From Streptomyces sp. NRRL S-646 (lineage in GTDB: Bacteria > Actinomycetota > Actinomycetes > Streptomycetales > Streptomycetaceae), in assembly GCF_000720765.1 (NCBI RefSeq), contig NZ_JODC01000005.1:558001-622000 (forward strand): 64,000 bases of DNA. Reading direction: 5' to 3'. The translations under genes were made by a program, and so were the position numbers. The notes under the pieces were generated by a model that was given only the letters and a program-made list of their open reading frames with translations, had not been told where the DNA came from and ran no database searches. Numbering within the stretch: position 1 is the stretch's first letter; every line of letters starts with the position of its first letter. This document shows positions 1 to 8,316 of the stretch, piece after piece.

Positions 1-523
1 CCTGAACGGCGGCTGGCCCGACGTCGTCCTCACCCCCGGCGTCCGCGTCCGCACCGCAGGCCGCCTCGCCACCACCAAAGTCGAACTCCACCTCGAACAC
101 ACCCAGCAGGACACCCGCTCCCGCCTCACCACCGACGCCGTCGTCCTCGCCACCGGCTACCGCGAACGCCCCCTCGACCGCCTCCTCGCCGGCCTCGACC
201 CCTACCTGCGCCGCGACAGCAGCGACCGCCCCCGCATCGACGAACACTTCCGCCTCGCCCTCGACCCCTCCATCAGCGCCTCCAACTGCCACATCTACGT
301 ACAGAACGCCGAACGCCACACCCACGGAGTCGGCACCCCCGACCTCGGCCTCGCCGCCTGGCGCTCCGCCACCATCCTCAACTCCCTCACGGGCAAGGAG
401 ACTTACCCCCTCCCCACCCGAACCGCCTTCACCACCTTCGGACTCGACCAGCAACAGCACCCGCACATCCCACGCGCCCGCCAGGCACCCGTCCTCACCC
501 CACTCGTCGACGACAGGCAATGA
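1..523 (+). CDS. lysine/ornithine N-monooxygenase, C-terminal part (cut by window edge)
   Basis: The frame is open from base 2 and ends at TGA 521-523, giving 173 residues without a start, so the N-terminus lies outside the window. The visible part matches the C-terminal third of FAD- and NADPH-dependent L-lysine/L-ornithine N-hydroxylases (IucD/SidA family). It has the ATGY element (VVLATGYRERPLD), a segment with CHIYVQNAERHTHGVG that is typical of the family, and the closing PDLGLAAWRSATILN stretch. The family hydroxylates a side-chain amine during hydroxamate siderophore synthesis. The next gene encodes an SGNH hydrolase, not an acyltransferase or NIS synthetase, so the siderophore context cannot be seen here. 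The substrate (lysine, ornithine or cadaverine) is not resolvable. Confidence 0.85.
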   Translation, partial: LNGGWPDVVLTPGVRVRTAGRLATTKVELHLEHTQQDTRSRLTTDAVVLATGYRERPLDRLLAGLDPYLRRDSSDRPRIDEHFRLALDPSISASNCHIYVQNAERHTHGVGTPDLGLAAWRSATILNSLTGKETYPLPTRTAFTTFGLDQQQHPHIPRARQAPVLTPLVDDRQ

Positions 524-573
524 GCCACAAAAAGGCATGAAGAACTCCGGCGGCGGTGACGTTGGAGCAAGCC

Positions 574-1721
574 ATGACCACGACCTGGATCGCAGCCCAC
601 CGCATCGCCGTCATCAACCCGCACGAGGCCTTCCACCTCTTCGAACCCCGCAGCTTCTCCGACCAGACCATCAGGCAGTCCATCCGCCCCGCCGGCGGCG
701 GCGAAGCACTACGCCTACGCCTCAGCAACCGCTACGGCAAGGAACCCCTCGACATCGGCGGCGCCCACCTCGCCGTACGCACCCACGGCAGCGGCATCGA
801 CCCCACCAGCGACACACCCCTGCACTTCTCCGGCAGCGACACCGCCACCATCCCCGTCGGCGAGGACATCACCAGCGACCCGGTCGAACTCCCCGTCAGC
901 GCCGGCGAAGAACTCCCCGTCAGCCTCTACCTGCCCGGCGACACAGGCCTCAGCACCTACAGCGCAGTCCCCTACGACATCGGACACGCCGTCCCCGGCA
1001 ACCAACTCTCCGCCGAACTCCTCCACAACACCGAGGAACTACCCACCGGCCACTTCCTCACCGGCGTCGACGTCCTCGCCCTCGCCGACACCCGCATCGC
1101 CGTCGCCTTCGGCGACTCCTGGATCGAAGGCGCCTTCACCACCCCCGGCACCGACAACAGCTTCCCCGCACAACTCAACCGCCGACTCACCCGCGGCTGG
1201 ATCGTCAACCAGGGCATCTCCGGCAACCGCCTCCTCACCGACGAGATCGGCGACCACCTGCTCTCCCGCATCGACCACGACGTCCTCGCCGTGCCCGGCG
1301 CCAGCCACGCCCTCATCCACATCGGCCTCAACGACCTCGGACTCCCCGGCCTCATCGCCCACCCCGAACCCGCCGAAGGCCCCACCGCCGCCGAATTCAT
1401 CGCAGGCCTGACCACCCTCGCCGACCGACTGCACACCGCCGGACTCACCGTCATCGGCTCCACGATCGGCCCTACCGCGGCACCGTCCACGAGGGCTACG
1501 ACACCGACACCGGCCAGACCGTACGCCGGGACATCAACGCCTGGCTCCTCGGCACCGACCACCCCTTCGACGCCGTCATCGACATCGCCGCCGCCGTCGC
1601 CGACCCCGCCCAACCCGACAGGATCCGCCCCGAGTTCAACGCCGGCGACGGCCTCCACGTCAACGACGCCGGCGCAAAAGCCATCGCCGACGCCGTGGAC
1701 CTGTCACTGCTCAAGCTCTAG
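574..1721 (+). pseudogene. SGNH/GDSL-family hydrolase, interrupted by a one-base frameshift
   Basis: ATG 574 has a GGAG motif 6 bases upstream; a GTG at 556 is a less likely start. The first frame carries the nucleophile block FGDSW, the GISGN glycine block and the GLND block. Near 1470-1472 (run CCC) homology moves to another frame, which supplies the C-terminus including the catalytic Asp-His block DGLHVND and ends at TAG 1719-1721. One extra C in the run would restore a single frame of about 380 residues. All four SGNH blocks are intact on either side, so this may be a recent mutation or a sequence error. The family cleaves esters of lipids or carbohydrates. The first frame alone would run on to 1965 as Pro/Ser/Thr-rich nonsense over the convergent gene. 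Confidence 0.8.
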
Positions 1722-3532
1722 AAGCTCTGGAAAACCGGCACACCACCCCGCGTCAGCCGCCAGTCCACCGACGCGAACTCCTTCGGATCCAGCACGCCCT
1801 TCGCCGTCACCCACTCCGCAATACGCGTCCGGATCTCCGTCGACTCCGACCACAGCTCCGTCGCCGAGGCCACATGCGGGAACGCACCACCACCGTTCGC
1901 ACGGTAGTTGTTCACCGCGAACACGAACTGCTGCGCATCATCCAGCGCAGCCCCGTTGTAAGTGAGGTTCTTGATCCGCGAACCGGCCGCCTGGGCGATG
2001 TCGACGTCGTACGACAGCCCCGACACATAGTCGTAGTTGTAGTCCGGGCGGTTGTTCGCGTTCGTCAGCTTCTCCACGTCGACGGTGGCGTCCGCCGCGG
2101 TCTGCACGAAGTACTCCGCCGAGTACTCCAGGTACGCCCGCAGCTGCGCGCCCGTCATCAGCTTCGCAACCAGCGTGTTGTCGTACACGTACAGGCTCGA
2201 CAGATCCCGGATCGTCACCTTGCCGGCCGGGATCTCCGAGGTACGCGAGAAGGGGGAGGCCTGTGCGATCACCGGCAGCGAGGCATACGAGGTCCCCGCC
2301 AGGGCCGCCTTGACCACATCCTCCTGGACCTTGGTGATCAAGTCGATGATCGGGGCGTCCTTGTAGCGCGCCTCGACCGTCGTCAGCGTCTCGGTCGCCG
2401 TACCCACGACCTGGTTGACGTACTTCACGACCTTCGCATGCTCGTCCGAGAGCAGCTTGGTGATCTTCGGATCGTCGGCGACCGTGTTCGAGTTCAGCAC
2501 CTTCGACGACACCGACTCCACCGTCCAGCGGCCCTTCACGAAGACCAGCTCGACATCGAAGACCGACAGCCGCTCCGCATACGCCAACGGCTCCGACAAC
2601 ACCACCGTCTTCCCCGTCTTGGCGTTGACGACCTTCAACTCCGGGATCTCCACGTGCGCGTGACCGACCAGGATCGCGTCGATGTCCGGCACCTGCTGCG
2701 CCACCAGCGCCGCCGAGTTCTCCACATACGGCAACTGGTCACCGTACGAAGAAGTGCCCGAGGAACCGCTGTGCGCGGAGACGATGACGACATCCGCACC
2801 CATCGACTTCAGCTTCGGCACCCACTTCGCCGCCTGCTCCTCAAGCCCCGGGAACTCCAACTTCCCCTGCACATACGCCTTGTCCCAGATCGCGATACCC
2901 GGGTTCGTCAGCCCGAGCACCGCGACCCTGACCGGCGGCAGACCCGGCACATGGAACTTCTTGATGAAGTACGGCGGAAACGCGGGCCTCTGCGTCTTCG
3001 CGTCCACCGCGTTCGTGCCAAGCAGCGGGAAGTGCAGCTGCTCCTCGAACTTCCGCAGCGTCTCAAGGCCGTAGTTGAACTCGTGGTTGCCCAGCGCCGC
3101 AGCGTCATACCCGATCGCATTCATCGCCTGCGCCATCGGATGCACCGGACCACCCTCGGCGGTGATCGGGTCGACCTTCGCGTAGTAGTACGTCAGCGGG
3201 GTGCCCTGGATCGTGTCGCCCGCGTCGAGGAGCAGCGTGTTGCACCGCCCCTTCTCCTCACGCAGCCGGTTCACCAGCGTCGAGATCCGGGACAGGCCCT
3301 GCGCGTTGCCCGCCTTGTCCGTGTACTCCGCGTCCTTGAAGTAGTCCCAGTTGAAGACGTGCCCGTGCAGGTCGGTCGTGCCCATGACGGTCAGCGCGTA
3401 CCGCTTGGCGGGCCTCTTCGCCGCCGTGACCTCGGCCGCCTGCGCCGCCGGAGCCGCGACAGCATTTGCCACCGCCACCCCCGCTCCGGTCGCGGCGGAC
3501 TTCTGCAGGAACTTCCGGCGATTCAAGGGCAT
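1718..3532 (-). CDS. Tat-exported 5'-nucleotidase / 2',3'-cyclic-nucleotide phosphodiesterase family protein
   Basis: The start ATG at 3532 has AGGAG upstream; the frame stays open further upstream but with no better site. The 604-residue protein begins with a Tat signal (NRRKFLQKSAATGAG, then an alanine-rich stretch ending AQAAE). The N-terminal metallophosphatase domain shows TTDLHGH, DAGDTIQGT, GNHEFNYG and GHAHVEIP, which bind the two metal ions. The C-terminal 5'-nucleotidase domain, which positions the nucleotide, follows. It probably removes phosphate from external nucleotides outside the membrane. Its TAG stop overlaps the stop of the convergent hydrolase in the palindrome CTAG at 1718-1721. 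Confidence 0.93.
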   Translation of the reverse strand: MPLNRRKFLQKSAATGAGVAVANAVAAPAAQAAEVTAAKRPAKRYALTVMGTTDLHGHVFNWDYFKDAEYTDKAGNAQGLSRISTLVNRLREEKGRCNTLLLDAGDTIQGTPLTYYYAKVDPITAEGGPVHPMAQAMNAIGYDAAALGNHEFNYGLETLRKFEEQLHFPLLGTNAVDAKTQRPAFPPYFIKKFHVPGLPPVRVAVLGLTNPGIAIWDKAYVQGKLEFPGLEEQAAKWVPKLKSMGADVVIVSAHSGSSGTSSYGDQLPYVENSAALVAQQVPDIDAILVGHAHVEIPELKVVNAKTGKTVVLSEPLAYAERLSVFDVELVFVKGRWTVESVSSKVLNSNTVADDPKITKLLSDEHAKVVKYVNQVVGTATETLTTVEARYKDAPIIDLITKVQEDVVKAALAGTSYASLPVIAQASPFSRTSEIPAGKVTIRDLSSLYVYDNTLVAKLMTGAQLRAYLEYSAEYFVQTAADATVDVEKLTNANNRPDYNYDYVSGLSYDVDIAQAAGSRIKNLTYNGAALDDAQQFVFAVNNYRANGGGAFPHVASATELWSESTEIRTRIAEWVTAKGVLDPKEFASVDWRLTRGGVPVFQSF

Positions 3533-3681
3533 GTCCAGATCTCCTAGAGGAATGGTCAACAACGCGCGTAGATTCTGACCTGCGCATGACCGACGGCAAC
3601 AGGTCCCGCAGGTTGCGATTGGATGACCGAAGCGGTCAACCGCCGAGCTACGGACGGCCAAGACCTGACAGAGTGGGGCGT

Positions 3682-4401
3682 ATGACCACCCCCACGCCGG
3701 ACGACCCACACCCCGCCGTCCCCTACGGCACCCCCGACGCCCCCCGCATCGCCGTCCGCGGCGAAGCCCGCCTCGAAGTCGACCCCGAAATCGCCCGCAT
3801 CGGCGTCACCGTCGCCTCCCGCGGCAAAGACCGCCGCACCGCCCTCGACGACCTCACCCGCCGCAACACCACAACCCTCGACCTGATCAAGACCTACGGG
3901 GAGGCGGTGGAACACCTGGAAACCGGCGCCTTCTCCATCAGCCCCGAACTCAAGGACAAAGGCCGCGGCGAACGCATCCACGCCTACCACGGACGCGTCC
4001 ACATCACCGCCGAACTCACCGACTTCACCGCCCTCGGCGAACTCACCACCCGCCTCGCCGACCTGGAACTCACACGAGTCGACGGCCCCTGGTGGGCACT
4101 ACGCCCCGATTCACCGGCGTACCGGAAAGCCCGACAGCAAGCGGTGAAGGAAGCCGTCCAACGAGCGAGGGAATACGCAGACGCACTCGGCACCACACTG
4201 GCCGCACTCGTGGAACTCGCCGACATCGGAGCAGAAGACGCACAGCCCTACCCCCCGGCCCCCGGCGCCCGCATGCGCTCCATGGCCTACGGCGCCCCAG
4301 TCGCCGAGGACACCGCCGCAGCACTCGACCTCGAACCCCAACGGCAACGCGTATACGCCGCCGTCAACGCCCGATTCACCATGGCGCCACCACAGCTCTA
4401 G
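3682..4401 (+). CDS. SIMPL domain (DUF541) protein
   Basis: ATG 3682 starts a 239-residue protein; the frame upstream of it has no credible start. The sequence PRIAVRGEARLEVDPEIARI and the following alternation of strands and helices match the SIMPL/DUF541 family, whose members form periplasmic or surface oligomers of unknown biochemical role. There is no obvious signal peptide, so the location is uncertain. It is transcribed divergently from the 5'-nucleotidase, with 149 bases between the two starts that must hold both promoters. The next gene, pyruvate kinase, is on the same strand 144 bases on and probably has its own promoter. Confidence 0.8.
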   Translation: MTTPTPDDPHPAVPYGTPDAPRIAVRGEARLEVDPEIARIGVTVASRGKDRRTALDDLTRRNTTTLDLIKTYGEAVEHLETGAFSISPELKDKGRGERIHAYHGRVHITAELTDFTALGELTTRLADLELTRVDGPWWALRPDSPAYRKARQQAVKEAVQRAREYADALGTTLAALVELADIGAEDAQPYPPAPGARMRSMAYGAPVAEDTAAALDLEPQRQRVYAAVNARFTMAPPQL

Positions 4402-4545
4402 AACTCACGTCCGGGGCCGTTCGAATGCTCATCGGAGCATGCGTCTGCACAATTCAATACTTGTCAACGACCCTTCATCTAAAGGTTGTTGAGTAGTCAC
4501 GCACGCCAAATTCTCTACCCGCCGGTAAGGCCTAGGCTCAAAACC

Positions 4546-5982
4546 ATGCGCCGAGCAAAGATCGTCTGCACTCTGGGCCCCGCCACCGACTCGTACGACC
4601 AGATCAAGGCCCTGGTCGAAGCCGGAATGGACGTCGCCCGATTCAACCTCAGCCACGGCACCCACGCCGAACACGAGGAGCGCTACCAGCACGTACGAAA
4701 GGCCTCCGACGAAACCGGCCGCAGCGTCGGAATCCTCGCCGACCTTCAAGGCCCGAAGATCCGACTCGGCCACTTCACCGAAGGCCCCGTACTCCTTGAA
4801 CGCGGCGACACCTTCACCATCACCGTGGAGGAAGGCGCCCAAGGCGACGGCCACACCTGCGGCACCACATACCCCGGCCTCGCCACCGACGTCACCCCCG
4901 GCGAACGCATCCTCGTCGACGACGGCAAGGTCTGCCTCGAAGTCACCTCCGTCGACGGCCCCCGCGTCCACACCACAGTCGTGGAAGGCGGCATGGTCTC
5001 CGACCACAAGGGACTGAACCTCCCGGGTGTCGCGGTCTCCGTACCCGCCCTCTCCGACAAGGACGAAGCAGACCTGCGCTGGGCCCTGCGCACCGGCTTC
5101 GACGTCATCGCACTGTCCTTCGTCCGCAGCGGTCGCGACATCGAAGACGTCCACCGCATCATGGACGAGGAGGCACGCCGGCTGCCCGTCATCGCCAAGG
5201 TGGAGAAACCCCAGGCGGTGGACGCGATCGACGACATCGTCGCCGCCTTCGACGGCATCATGGTCGCCCGCGGAGACCTCGGCGTGGAAATGCCCCTGGA
5301 ACAGGTCCCGATCGTCCAGAAGCGCGCGATCAAACTGGCGAAGCGCAACGCCAAGCCGGTGATTGTGGCAACGCAGATGCTGGAGTCGATGATCGACAAC
5401 TCGCGCCCGACGAGGGCGGAGGCAAGCGACGTCGCGAACGCCGTCATCGACGGCACGGACGCGGTGATGCTGTCCGGCGAGACGAGCGTCGGCAAATACC
5501 CCATCGAGACGGTCCGTACGATGGCCAAGATCGTCGAAGCGGCGGAGGAGGACATCCTCGCGAAGGGCCTCCCGCCTCTGACGGAACGGAACAAGCCCCG
5601 CACACAGGGCGGCGCTGTCGCCCGGGCGGCGGCGGAAATGGGCGACTTCCTGGGCGCGAAGTTCCTGGTCGCCTTCACCCAGTCGGGAGACACGGCCCGC
5701 CGGCTTTCGCGTTATCGCTCGCCGATCCCGCTGCTGGCGTTCACACCGGAGCCTGCGACGCGGTCGCAGTTGAGTCTGACGTGGGGGGCGGAGACGTTCC
5801 TGGGCCCGCACGTGGACTCGACGGATGCGATGGTCGACCAGGTGGACGAGTTGCTGTTGAAGTACGGCCGCTGCGAGAAGGGTGACGTCGTGGTGATTAC
5901 GGCGGGGTCGCCTCCGGGGGTGTCGGGGTCGACGAACATGGTGCGGGTGCATCACATTGGGGAGGACGACAGTCCCAAGTAG
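4546..5982 (+). CDS. pyk: pyruvate kinase
   Basis: The 478-residue product begins MRRAKIVCTLGPAT and matches full-length bacterial pyruvate kinases (about 470-480). It transfers phosphate from phosphoenolpyruvate to ADP, the last step of glycolysis. Visible motifs are the N-terminal substrate segment RFNLSHG, the active-site stretch with IAKVEKPQA and ARGDLGVEMP, the KRAI lysine region and the allosteric C-terminal domain ending TNMVRVHHIG. The start is fixed by this conserved N-terminus; the frame continues upstream only by chance. Streptomyces generally carry two pyruvate kinases, and which one this is cannot be judged here. Confidence 0.97.
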   Translation: MRRAKIVCTLGPATDSYDQIKALVEAGMDVARFNLSHGTHAEHEERYQHVRKASDETGRSVGILADLQGPKIRLGHFTEGPVLLERGDTFTITVEEGAQGDGHTCGTTYPGLATDVTPGERILVDDGKVCLEVTSVDGPRVHTTVVEGGMVSDHKGLNLPGVAVSVPALSDKDEADLRWALRTGFDVIALSFVRSGRDIEDVHRIMDEEARRLPVIAKVEKPQAVDAIDDIVAAFDGIMVARGDLGVEMPLEQVPIVQKRAIKLAKRNAKPVIVATQMLESMIDNSRPTRAEASDVANAVIDGTDAVMLSGETSVGKYPIETVRTMAKIVEAAEEDILAKGLPPLTERNKPRTQGGAVARAAAEMGDFLGAKFLVAFTQSGDTARRLSRYRSPIPLLAFTPEPATRSQLSLTWGAETFLGPHVDSTDAMVDQVDELLLKYGRCEKGDVVVITAGSPPGVSGSTNMVRVHHIGEDDSPK

Positions 5983-5992
5983 GGGGCAGGGG

Positions 5993-6575
5993 TTAGTACT
6001 TGGGGCCCACGTGGGCGTCGAGGAGGGCGACTGAGGCTTTCTTGGCGACGGAGATGTTGAACGGGATCCCGTTGCGCATGCATTGGGTCCACTCGATGCC
6101 GAGTTTGTCGAGGGTGTCGGTGTAGAGCCGACGGATGTCGACGGAGACATTGGTGAAGAAGTACCGGGGGTACTCGTAACGCTTGCGCTCACCGCGTACG
6201 AGTCGGGTGGTCCAGTTGGTGATGCGACAGCCGTCGGAGTGGATGAGGCCGCGGATGAAATCCCACGGGTGGGCGTCGACAATTTCCTGTTGCCAGGGCT
6301 GGAGCGCGATGGTGCGCTCGTGCTTCTTGCCGGGGCCGTGCTGTGGAAAGAGGTGGGGCCACTGCCGGTGGTAGCTCGTCACCGCTGCGCAGCCCTGCCT
6401 CTGGAGCGTGTAAACGCCGACGCCCGGGACCACTTTCAGGATGGCCTCGCGGCACTCTTGGAGGAGGCCGGGCCACGCGTCAGCGCACGCGACCCGTCTC
6501 CTTGCTTACCGAGTTCAGGCTGCGCCCTTGGGCGACTAATGCCAGCGCCAGCTTGCGCGTGCTGATGTCGTACAT
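5993..6575 (-). pseudogene. decayed HTH/LAGLIDADG-like gene next to tRNA-Leu
   Basis: ATG 6575 opens a frame of 31 codons encoding a helix-turn-helix-like start (MYDISTRKLALALVAQG, then SLNSVSKETG) that stops at TGA 6482-6480. In a different frame, running from about 6490 to TAA 5993-5995, lies a well-conserved C-terminus with ADAWPGLL, QHGPGKKHERTIAL, the LAGLIDADG-like RGLIHSDGC and a GPKY end. From memory, intact streptomycete homologues are about 230-250 residues and join these two parts through a central segment absent here. I infer an internal deletion that fused the HTH end to the endonuclease-like end out of frame. The gene converges on pyk with 10 bases between stops and lies just downstream of the tRNA on the same strand. 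Its function even when intact is unknown. Confidence 0.75.
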
Positions 6576-6680
6576 GTGATCACCCTGCGAGAGTGATCGC
6601 GACGACACGCAGCAAAAAGCGGATGTTCGCGAGAACGTGGACATCCGCTTTCAGGTGTCGCCTTCGAATCGAAGGAAAAG

Positions 6681-6753
6681 TGCCCCGGGTGGGATTCGAA
6701 CCCACGCTGTCGGTGGTTTGAGCACCGTGTCTCTTCCGCTGGACTACCGGGGC
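6681..6753 (-). tRNA. tRNA-Leu (anticodon CAA), short variable loop
   Basis: A full cloverleaf reads on the minus strand. The 7-bp acceptor pairs GCCCCGG with CCGGGGC, the anticodon stem pairs CGGTG with CACCG around loop CTCAAAC, the variable loop is ACAGC, and the T arm is GTGGG-TTCGAAT-CCCAC. A73 is encoded but CCA is not. The D stem has three pairs plus a C-A mismatch. The anticodon CAA assigns leucine (UUG codon). The 5-nt variable loop gives class I shape, whereas standard bacterial leucine tRNAs have a long class II variable arm, so amino-acid identity deserves caution. Confidence 0.92.
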
Positions 6754-6857
6754 TTCCTCTAAAACAAAGATCAGCGGTCACCCGCTGTGCTCCTACCTTA
6801 TCGCAGCTAGGTAGGCTCTTGTCAGCAGCACCCCTGCCCCTGAACGAGGAGCCCCCC

Positions 6858-7514
6858 GTGACCGCCCCCGAGTCGCCCCAGCCCGTAGACGCGCCCGACG
6901 ACGACAAGTCGCACGTGCCTCCGCTGACGACCCGTGTCGTCATCGCCGAGGACGAGGCCCTGATCCGGCTCGACCTCAAAGAGATGCTGGAGGAGGAGGG
7001 CTACAGCGTTGTCGGTGAGGCCGGTGATGGCGAGCAGGCCATCGAGCTCGCCCGTGAGCACCAGCCGGACCTCGTGATCCTCGACGTGAAGATGCCCAAG
7101 CTGGACGGTATCTCGGCGGCCGAGAAGATCGCCGAGGAGGGCATTGCACCCGTGCTGATGCTCACTGCCTTCTCGCAGCGCGACCTCGTGGAGCGGGCTC
7201 GCGATGCCGGTGCGATGGCGTACCTGGTGAAGCCGTTCAGCAAGAGTGATGTCGTGCCCGCGATCGAGATGGCCGTCTCCCGGTTCACCGAGCTCAAGGA
7301 GCTGGAGAAGGAGGTCGCCGACCTCACCCTCCGCCTGGAGACCCGCAAGCTCGTCGACCGTGCGAAGTCCATCCTCCAGACGGAGTACGGGCTGACCGAA
7401 CCCGCTGCTTTCCGGTGGATCCAGAAGACGTCGATGGATCGTCGGATGTCGATGCAGCAGGTTGCGGAGGCGGTCATTCAGGACGCGGACGAGAAGAAGT
7501 CCGCGAAGGGCTGA
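6858..7514 (+). CDS. pdtaR: ANTAR-domain response regulator (PdtaR type)
   Basis: GTG 6858 has GAGGA 7 bases upstream. The 218-residue protein starts with a low-complexity tail, followed by a receiver domain with the acidic pair EDE near 31-33, phosphoacceptor Asp near 76 (VILDVKMP), Thr near 103 and Lys near 125 (VKPFS). A C-terminal ANTAR domain follows (roughly 148-208; motif RAKSILQ..YGLTEPAAFRWIQKTSM). ANTAR proteins bind paired RNA hairpins and prevent transcription termination. PdtaR relatives are activated by the cytosolic histidine kinase PdtaS, whose gene is not in this window. A strong terminator-like hairpin separates it from the convergent liv operon. Confidence 0.93.
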   Translation: MTAPESPQPVDAPDDDKSHVPPLTTRVVIAEDEALIRLDLKEMLEEEGYSVVGEAGDGEQAIELAREHQPDLVILDVKMPKLDGISAAEKIAEEGIAPVLMLTAFSQRDLVERARDAGAMAYLVKPFSKSDVVPAIEMAVSRFTELKELEKEVADLTLRLETRKLVDRAKSILQTEYGLTEPAAFRWIQKTSMDRRMSMQQVAEAVIQDADEKKSAKG

Positions 7515-7537
7515 CCTCCGGCACCCGCACACAGACC

Positions 7538-7575
7538 GAGGCCCGCGTCCCTGGGAAGTCAGGGGCGCGGGCCTC
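7538..7575. terminator. bidirectional terminator-like hairpin between pdtaR and livF
   Basis: GAGGCCCGCG at 7538-7547 pairs perfectly with CGCGGGCCTC at 7566-7575, and an inner CCCTG/CAGGG continues the stem. The hairpin lies between two converging genes, with no U-run, as is usual in Streptomyces. Confidence 0.8.
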
Positions 7576-7599
7576 GTCGTACAGCCGGGAGGGTCAGCC

Positions 7600-8316
7600 T
7601 CAGTCTTCGCCGAGGTATGCCTTGCGTACGGATTCGTCGTGCAGTAGGTCCTGGCCGGTGCCGGAGAGGACGATGTTGCCGACCTCCATGACGTGTCCCT
7701 GGTCGGCGAGCGACAGAGCCGCCTGGGCGTTCTGTTCGACGAGGAGAATTGTTGTGCCCTGGGACTTCAGTTCCACGATCGTGGACATGATCTTCTGCAT
7801 CATGATCGGGGAGAGGCCCATGGAAGGTTCGTCGAGCATGAGCAGTTTGGGCTGGGACATGAGGGCGCGGCCCATTGCCAGCATTTGCTGTTCACCGCCG
7901 GAGAGGGTGCCTGCGGCTTGCTTGCGGCGTTCTCCGAGGATGGGGAAGAGGTCGTAGGCGCGCTGGATGTCCTTTTCGATGCCTTCTTTGTCTTTGCGGA
8001 GGAAGGCGCCGAGCTGGAGGTTTTCTGTGATTGTCAGGCGCGGGAAGATGTGTCGGCCTTCTGGGGAGTGGGCGAGGCCGAGGGCGACGATCTTGTGGGC
8101 GGCTATGCCGTTGAGGGGTTGGCCGTCGAACATGATCTTGCCGGAGCGGGGCTTGAGGAGCCCCGAGAGGGTGCGCAGTGTGGTGGTCTTGCCGGCGCCG
8201 TTGGTGCCGATGAGGGTGACGATCTGGCCGGCTTCGACGGTGAAGGAGATGCCCTTGACGGCTTCGATCTTGCCGTAGGCGACCTTGAGGTCTTCGACCT
8301 CCAGGAGTGCGGTCAC
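7600..8316 (-). CDS. livF: branched-chain amino acid ABC transporter ATP-binding protein LivF
   Basis: GTG 8316 overlaps the livG stop (GTGA), indicating translational coupling. The 238-residue ATPase has Walker A GTNGAGKTT, signature LSGGEQQ, Walker B LLMLDEP and the H-loop-region segment VEQNAQ typical of LivF. It forms the cytosolic ATPase pair with LivG to energise uptake of leucine, isoleucine, valine or related amides. It is the last gene of the operon and ends before the shared terminator. Confidence 0.95.
   Translation of the reverse strand: MTALLEVEDLKVAYGKIEAVKGISFTVEAGQIVTLIGTNGAGKTTTLRTLSGLLKPRSGKIMFDGQPLNGIAAHKIVALGLAHSPEGRHIFPRLTITENLQLGAFLRKDKEGIEKDIQRAYDLFPILGERRKQAAGTLSGGEQQMLAMGRALMSQPKLLMLDEPSMGLSPIMMQKIMSTIVELKSQGTTILLVEQNAQAALSLADQGHVMEVGNIVLSGTGQDLLHDESVRKAYLGED

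Noticed and set aside
574..1965. SGNH hydrolase annotated as one 1.4-kb ORF to 1965
   Set aside because: After about 1472 this frame becomes Pro/Ser/Thr-rich nonsense and runs through the convergent nucleotidase; homology continues in another frame to 1721.
1874..3547. Long plus-strand ORF (557 codons) opposite the 5'-nucleotidase
   Set aside because: Arg/Val/His-rich composition typical of antisense frames in GC-rich DNA; the minus strand encodes a clear enzyme with a signal peptide.
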